Positions 6,233 to 9,635 of a stretch of DNA of 9,635 bases are shown here, piece by piece (the first letter of the stretch is position 1; each line of letters begins with the position of its first letter). The notes under the pieces were generated by a model. That model had not been told where the DNA came from. It searched no databases and was given only the letters and a program-made list of their open reading frames with translations. A program made the translations under genes and the position numbers. Origin of the DNA: Oscillospiraceae bacterium (GTDB taxonomy: Bacteria > Bacillota > Clostridia > Oscillospirales > Ruminococcaceae); contig JAEDJV010000091.1 in NCBI GenBank assembly GCA_016296165.1, forward strand, positions 1-9,635. Reading direction: 5' to 3'.

Positions 6233-7510
6233 TTAATATTCTTGAATTCCTGCTGCTATGCAGTTTTCCTTATGCTGCTCATATGTTTCTGCAAAATATA
6301 CTTCTCTTGTCTCTATATTTGCACAGAAGTAATAAAGTTTTGTATCATCAGGCCAGAGTACTGCTTTTATAGCATCAATTCCCGGACTGCATATCGGTCC
6401 TGGCGGGAGTCCTGAAGACGTGTAAGTATTATATGCATCAACCATGTTTTCATTTGATGATTCATTAAATTTTCTGACAACATACTCACTGTATGCACTT
6501 GTCGGATCAGATTCAAGTCTTGGGAATGTCAGCGGATCATCAAGTCTGTTGTGGAATACTGATGCAATTTTTTTCATATCCGGAACATTGCCTGCTTCAC
6601 ACTGAACAATTGAAGCGAGTGTGATAACATTATCCATCGTCATACCTATATCCTTTGCTCTCTGTGCAAATTCAGGAGTATATTTTTCTTCAAAGTTATC
6701 ATAAATCTTTCTTAAAATAATCTCATAATCCTTTTCTTCCAGGTATGTTACATCTTCATACGGAGCCTTATAGAATTCGTATGTATCAGGGAAAAGATAT
6801 CCTTCCATCCGGTCAAATCTTAGAACAGAGTCTACCGAACTAGGTATATTGTTTATGAAGTCATACTGCAGCCCCTTATTAAAATAATAAACAAACAAAT
6901 CAGCCGCACAAACTTTGTTTTCTTCAAGTAACTGAGCTACCTCTCTGATATTTTTACCTTCAGGAATTGTTATCTTAACTGTTTCTCTCTCGATGTAATT
7001 ATAACTGGTTAGCTCAGAGATGATATCACTATAACCCATATTAGGACTGAGTGTGTGCTCGCCAGCAACAAATTCAAATTCCGGGTCGCGACTCTGCTTG
7101 AATTCGGCGAGCATACGGAACATCTTTTCAACTTTGATAATTGGTTCTTTTTTCTTTTTCTCCTGATCCTCTGTAATGAGTTTTACAATATCATCTATAG
7201 TCGCATTCTCAGGTACCTTAACAGTATAGGATGCTGCACTCTTATCAATTCCAAACAATTCTTTTGTAAGGAATATAATCGAAATTGAAAGCAAAACTGA
7301 TATTCCAACCACTAAAAAAGTCGACGCAAGACTTAACGCTATACGATTACCCTTCTTAGGTTTTATGTACTTAACCTTTGGTCTGTGATGTATAGTTTTA
7401 CGTTTTGGTGTCATCTTTCTTTTTCTCTCTGCCGGAGGTCGTTCTGTTCTTTTTGAGGAACTTTCTTTGCTTTGATTTTCAGAAACATTCTCCTCTTTTA
7501 AATTATCCAT
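6233..7510 (-). CDS. mltG: Endolytic transglycosylase MltG (YceG-like)
   Basis: A 425-residue membrane protein that cleaves nascent peptidoglycan strands and so sets glycan length. The first ~56 residues are polar and strongly basic (many Lys, Arg, Pro), then comes one transmembrane helix (~57-81) and an extracytoplasmic part: a LysM-like portion up to ~170 and the YceG catalytic domain. Family motifs are EGYLFPDTYEF (236-246), LASIVQCEAGN with the presumed catalytic E305, FHNRL (319-323), LESDPTSAY (332-340) and GLPPGPICSPG (367-377). The C terminus (YYFCANIETREVYFAETYEQH) matches the usual YFV...F..T..EH ending. The ATG at 7510 overlaps the cyclo-ligase stop by eight bases (ATG GAT AAT TTA A read across both genes), so translation is probably coupled; the ribosome binding site AAAGGA (7529-7524) is somewhat far at 13 bases. 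The long basic cytoplasmic tail may contact nucleic acid, membrane phospholipid or division proteins, which is inference. Confidence 0.93.
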   Translation of the reverse strand: MDNLKEENVSENQSKESSSKRTERPPAERKRKMTPKRKTIHHRPKVKYIKPKKGNRIALSLASTFLVVGISVLLSISIIFLTKELFGIDKSAASYTVKVPENATIDDIVKLITEDQEKKKKEPIIKVEKMFRMLAEFKQSRDPEFEFVAGEHTLSPNMGYSDIISELTSYNYIERETVKITIPEGKNIREVAQLLEENKVCAADLFVYYFNKGLQYDFINNIPSSVDSVLRFDRMEGYLFPDTYEFYKAPYEDVTYLEEKDYEIILRKIYDNFEEKYTPEFAQRAKDIGMTMDNVITLASIVQCEAGNVPDMKKIASVFHNRLDDPLTFPRLESDPTSAYSEYVVRKFNESSNENMVDAYNTYTSSGLPPGPICSPGIDAIKAVLWPDDTKLYYFCANIETREVYFAETYEQHKENCIAAGIQEY

Positions 7511-8075
7511 TAATTTTCATAATTCCTTTCTCTGTTATTATATAATCCACACTAATATCATGAGGTTCAGTCGGAACACTTTCATATATCAGTGAATCAT
7601 AGCAAATTCCAACGGACGTTATTCCTTTGGCTGCCGCAAGAAATCTGTCATAAAATCCGCCGCCGTATCCTGTTCTGTTTCCGGTTAAATCAAAAGCCAT
7701 GCCCGGTACAATACAAACTGCATCTGAAAAATCCGTAAACAGAGTTTCTTCTGATTCTTCCGGTTCAGGTATTCCCCATTTTGAGGGAGTCAGGTCAGAC
7801 AGACTTTTTATCCTGTAAAAATCCATTCTGCCTTGACTCTTACATTTTGGAACTGCAACCGTATAACTTCTGCTTAGAAGCTTTTCTATTATCTGTAGTG
7901 TGTCAGTTTCATGCGCAAAAGAAACATACGAAAGAATGTTTTTTTTATTTTTCAGAATTTCCCAGCTTAAGACATGTTTGCAAATCAGTGTGTCAGCTGC
8001 TGACTTCTCTGAATCCGAAACAAAAAGCGACGCTCTGCGTTCTGATGCCGTTTTTCTGAATGACTGTTTGTCCAT
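7503..8075 (-). CDS. 5-formyltetrahydrofolate cyclo-ligase (MTHFS)
   Basis: A cytoplasmic enzyme that converts 5-formyltetrahydrofolate plus ATP to 5,10-methenyltetrahydrofolate, returning this dead-end folate to use. The 190-residue protein has the family N terminus MDKQSFRKTASERR, then WGIPEP (100-105), PGMAFD (124-129) and the glycine-rich signature GNRTGYGGGFYDRF (132-145), which forms the ATP/phosphate site. Start: a GTG at 8114 opens a longer frame, but it would overlap the DJ-1 gene by 38 bases and add 13 atypical residues. The ATG at 8075 comes one base after the DJ-1 stop (TAATATG) and gives the standard N terminus. It lacks its own clear ribosome binding site, which points to translational coupling. 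It shares the transcript with thyX, whose reaction draws on the same folate pool. Confidence 0.93.
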   Translation of the reverse strand: MDKQSFRKTASERRASLFVSDSEKSAADTLICKHVLSWEILKNKKNILSYVSFAHETDTLQIIEKLLSRSYTVAVPKCKSQGRMDFYRIKSLSDLTPSKWGIPEPEESEETLFTDFSDAVCIVPGMAFDLTGNRTGYGGGFYDRFLAAAKGITSVGICYDSLIYESVPTEPHDISVDYIITEKGIMKING

Positions 8076-8076
8076 A

Positions 8077-8622
8077 TTATCTGGTATAAATAAGTGACGC
8101 TGCAAGTGCTTCACTAATAGGTGTTGATTTTAGTATTTCTACTATTCTGAGTGCAAAGTCAATTGCCGTTCCAGGTCCTTTTGATGTTATGAACTTGTCT
8201 GAAACGCATACATTTCCTTCAGCAATACGTGCGCCATCAAGCTGGCTTTCCATACCTGCATAACACATAGCATAGTGACCGTTAAGGAGTCCTCTGTGTC
8301 CGAGAATTGTTGGTGCAGCACAGATTGCAGCAATATATTTTTTATTTTCCACACAGTAATTAATTGCATTCTGAACTGTCTCGGAAGCTTCAAGGTTCTT
8401 TGTTCCTGGCATTCCACCAGGAAGCACTATCATATCTGTTTCTTCATTTAAAACAAGATCCTTGTCAACCATATCAGACTGAACAAGAATACCATGTGCT
8501 CCCCGAATAGCCTCTCTGCCAATACCAACTGTAATTGTTTTTATATCGCATCTTCTGAGAATATCAACAACTGAAAGTGCTTCTATTTCTTCAAAACCAT
8601 CAGCCAGAAATACATATACCAT
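8077..8622 (-). CDS. DJ-1/PfpI family protein (YajL/DJ-1 subgroup)
   Basis: A 181-residue single-domain flavodoxin-like protein of the DJ-1/ThiJ/PfpI superfamily. The nucleophile elbow is AAICAAPTIL with reactive C101; the partner glutamate is E14 in DGFEEIEA, and the conserved KGPGTAIDFALRIVE (148-162) corresponds to RGPGT in DJ-1. The PGG loop is LPGGMPGT (67-74). The histidine seen in human DJ-1 (H126) is not found at the matching place (AMCYAGMESQL), as in many bacterial members. Members are annotated as glyoxalase III, protein deglycase or chaperone; these activities are debated, so I only assign the family. ATG at 8622 with AGAGG nine bases upstream. It follows thyX by 19 bases and precedes the cyclo-ligase ATG by one base. 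Confidence 0.9.
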   Translation of the reverse strand: MVYVFLADGFEEIEALSVVDILRRCDIKTITVGIGREAIRGAHGILVQSDMVDKDLVLNEETDMIVLPGGMPGTKNLEASETVQNAINYCVENKKYIAAICAAPTILGHRGLLNGHYAMCYAGMESQLDGARIAEGNVCVSDKFITSKGPGTAIDFALRIVEILKSTPISEALAASLIYTR

Positions 8623-8641
8623 TATGAAATACCTCTTTCTT

Positions 8642-9397
8642 TTATTTATAACTCTCTTTTACCTCTGCAAATCTTCCGCAGGTCATCCTGCCCTCCGGAC
8701 ATTTGCCTTCCTTTACACACGAAGGACCGGCATTTTTAAATATTGACGGTGCCACATCCTTACAAAGCCTGAGCATCTCATCAGCAACAGCCTTTATCTC
8801 CCACTGAGCTCTGCTGCAACATCTTAGACGAAAAAAATTAATGAGACTTCTTGCGTTCATTGTAACCGCCATCTTTGTTTCACACGCATTAGGAAGAACA
8901 AATCTTGCGTCTTCTATCGCTCTCTTTTCTGCCTTTGAACGAGCTGTTTTCTCATTCATACCAGCAGAAACAAATGTTTCAAAATGTTTCTTTTCAAGAA
9001 TATCAGCAAGTGCATTGTATGTGTCAAGTGCGTTATTCATTGATTTTTCAAAAAGCGCTTTTGCCTGTTCATCAGCTTCAATCTCAGGAGGAGTTATGAA
9101 AACAAAATTACTCTTCTTAACATACCTCTGACTCTGTACTGAAAATGAGGCTATACGATGTCTTGTTATCTGCGCCAGCAGTGTTCTTGAAACACCTTCA
9201 ATACCAAAAGTAAATGAAACATGTTCTATCGGACTCTCATGACCCAATGAAGAAAGCATCTCTACAAATTCGACTGCCTTTTCTTCATTAAGTCCTTCCA
9301 ACATTGTATCTATTCCCGAATCCGAATAGCAAAGCTTTGCGGCTGACGCAACAATTTTTTCAGGATCGGGAGTATGAGCTATAAGGGTTACTTTCAC
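8642..9397 (-). CDS. thyX: Flavin-dependent thymidylate synthase ThyX
   Basis: Makes dTMP from dUMP using methylenetetrahydrofolate as carbon donor and FAD/NADPH as reductant, so that tetrahydrofolate rather than dihydrofolate is released. From the GTG at 9397 the protein has 251 residues, a normal ThyX length. It carries GHESPIEH (52-59), the ThyX signature RHRIASFSVQS (79-89, RHR-x7-S), EDARFVLP (162-169) and the nucleotide-binding SLINFFRLR stretch. The Cys-rich end (GPSC...GKCPEGRMTCGR) is common in clostridial ThyX. Start: an ATG at 9457 opens the longest frame but overlaps the -35 box; the ATG at 9406 abuts GGAG; the GTG at 9397 has GGAG nine bases upstream and gives the canonical MKVTLIAHTPDPEKI. 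First gene of the probable five-gene transcript. Confidence 0.95.
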   Translation of the reverse strand: MKVTLIAHTPDPEKIVASAAKLCYSDSGIDTMLEGLNEEKAVEFVEMLSSLGHESPIEHVSFTFGIEGVSRTLLAQITRHRIASFSVQSQRYVKKSNFVFITPPEIEADEQAKALFEKSMNNALDTYNALADILEKKHFETFVSAGMNEKTARSKAEKRAIEDARFVLPNACETKMAVTMNARSLINFFRLRCCSRAQWEIKAVADEMLRLCKDVAPSIFKNAGPSCVKEGKCPEGRMTCGRFAEVKESYK

Positions 9398-9406
9398 AAG
9401 ATTCAT

Positions 9407-9410
9407 CTCC
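9407..9410 (-). promoter_or_regulatory. Ribosome binding site placing the thyX start at GTG 9397
   Basis: GGAG (9410 to 9407 on the minus strand) touches the ATG at 9406 directly but is nine bases from the GTG at 9397, which is the proper spacing. Confidence 0.7.
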
Positions 9411-9428
9411 AAATAAATATTCCATTTC

Positions 9429-9457
9429 ATTTTAACATTTTTGAGCCGGAAAGTCAA
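9429..9457 (-). promoter_or_regulatory. Extended -10 promoter of the thyX operon
   Basis: On the minus strand, TTGACT (9457-9452, 5 of 6) is followed by a 17-base spacer ending in TGT and then TAAAAT (9434-9429, 5 of 6), which makes an extended -10 (TGnTAAAAT). Transcription would begin near 9422, giving a leader of about 25 bases before the thyX GTG. The site lies only 21 bases past the stop of the upstream partial gene. Confidence 0.8.
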
Positions 9458-9477
9458 TATATAAAAAGACTATTGAT

Positions 9478-9633
9478 CTATTCCATATTCATCTTTTCAA
9501 TAACGCATTCATGTTTCTTGCTTTCCCTGTCATAATTTACTCCAACAAGCAGAACTTCTTTTCCGTATTCCTTTAGCTTTCCTGTGTATCGCTTTTCTTT
9601 TATCTGCTTAATTGCTGTATCCGCATCCTTATC
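9478..9633 (-). CDS. C-terminal end of a probable AAA-ATPase/PD-(D/E)XK nuclease family protein, truncated by the window
   Basis: The last 51 codons before a TAG stop (9480-9478) read DKDADTAIKQIKEKRYTGKL, then KEYGKEVLLVGVNYDRESKK and HECVIEKMNME. The pattern 'A..QI..K.Y...l...gk.i.lVGv.fd...k....' is the usual C terminus of the abundant AAA-ATPase-like/PD-(D/E)XK nuclease (DUF1703) proteins of gut Clostridia and Bacteroidetes. The catalytic part lies outside the window, so the call rests only on this tail. No strong terminator is visible after it. The same-strand thyX gene follows, but with its own promoter. Confidence 0.6.
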   Translation of the reverse strand, partial: DKDADTAIKQIKEKRYTGKLKEYGKEVLLVGVNYDRESKKHECVIEKMNME

Positions 9634-9635
9634 CC

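Noticed and set aside
6155..6415. Open frame on the + strand across the inverted repeat and the mltG 3' end
   Set aside because: Composition is rich in Phe, Leu and Cys, as expected from antisense A/T-rich sequence; it overlaps mltG and has no initiation signal.
9398..9457. Longer thyX reading frame from the ATG at 9457
   Set aside because: It would begin inside the -35 box of the thyX promoter and add residues foreign to ThyX; the GTG at 9397 has the correctly spaced binding site.

Overview
The window looks like chromosome of a low-to-medium GC Gram-positive anaerobe of the Ruminococcaceae, most like a cellulosome-forming rumen or gut Ruminococcus such as R. flavefaciens. The evidence is a secreted GH9 endoglucanase with a C-terminal type I dockerin, Thr-rich linkers and a CBM79-like module. 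Supporting signs are a CdaR/YbbR protein, a flavin-dependent ThyX, AGGAGG-type ribosome binding sites and A/T-rich sigma-A promoters. The species is an inference from these families, not from a search.

Left part, + strand (1-3540): the 3' end of a YbbR-repeat protein (CdaR-like) closes with a clear intrinsic terminator. A well-formed promoter then drives the 744-residue modular GH9 gene: signal peptide, GH9, linker, CBM79-like module, Thr-rich linker, dockerin. A perfect stem with U-tracts on both sides ends this gene and also the SDR gene that converges on it.

Middle part (3585-4874): a short-chain dehydrogenase (- strand) and a small RsbW/SpoIIAB-like ATPase (+ strand) are divergent. They share a ~90-base intergenic region with a perfect 11-bp inverted repeat covering the -10 box of the ATPase gene. 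The ATPase gene converges on the U32 gene with a 20-base overlap and no visible terminator.

Right part, - strand (4855-9457): a probable operon runs thyX, DJ-1/PfpI, 5-formyltetrahydrofolate cyclo-ligase, mltG, U32 peptidase-family/TrhP-like. It starts from a promoter with a -35, a 17-base spacer and an extended -10 just upstream of thyX. Genes are closely packed (19-base gap, 1-base gap, 8-base overlap) until mltG. A 172-base gap between mltG and the U32 gene then holds a long nested imperfect inverted repeat. The set joins thymidylate and folate metabolism (ThyX, folate salvage ligase) with peptidoglycan strand termination (MltG) and probable tRNA hydroxylation (U32); mltG near U32 genes is a familiar Firmicutes arrangement. 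The far right edge carries the last 51 codons of a probable AAA-ATPase/PD-(D/E)XK family protein.

Four start sites differ from the longest open frame: GTG for thyX, ATG right after the DJ-1 stop for the cyclo-ligase, TTG for the U32 gene, and the second ATG for the small ATPase. I see no wholly new system. The best leads are the structured leader before the U32 gene, the palindromic operator between the SDR and ATPase genes, and the CBM79-like module.
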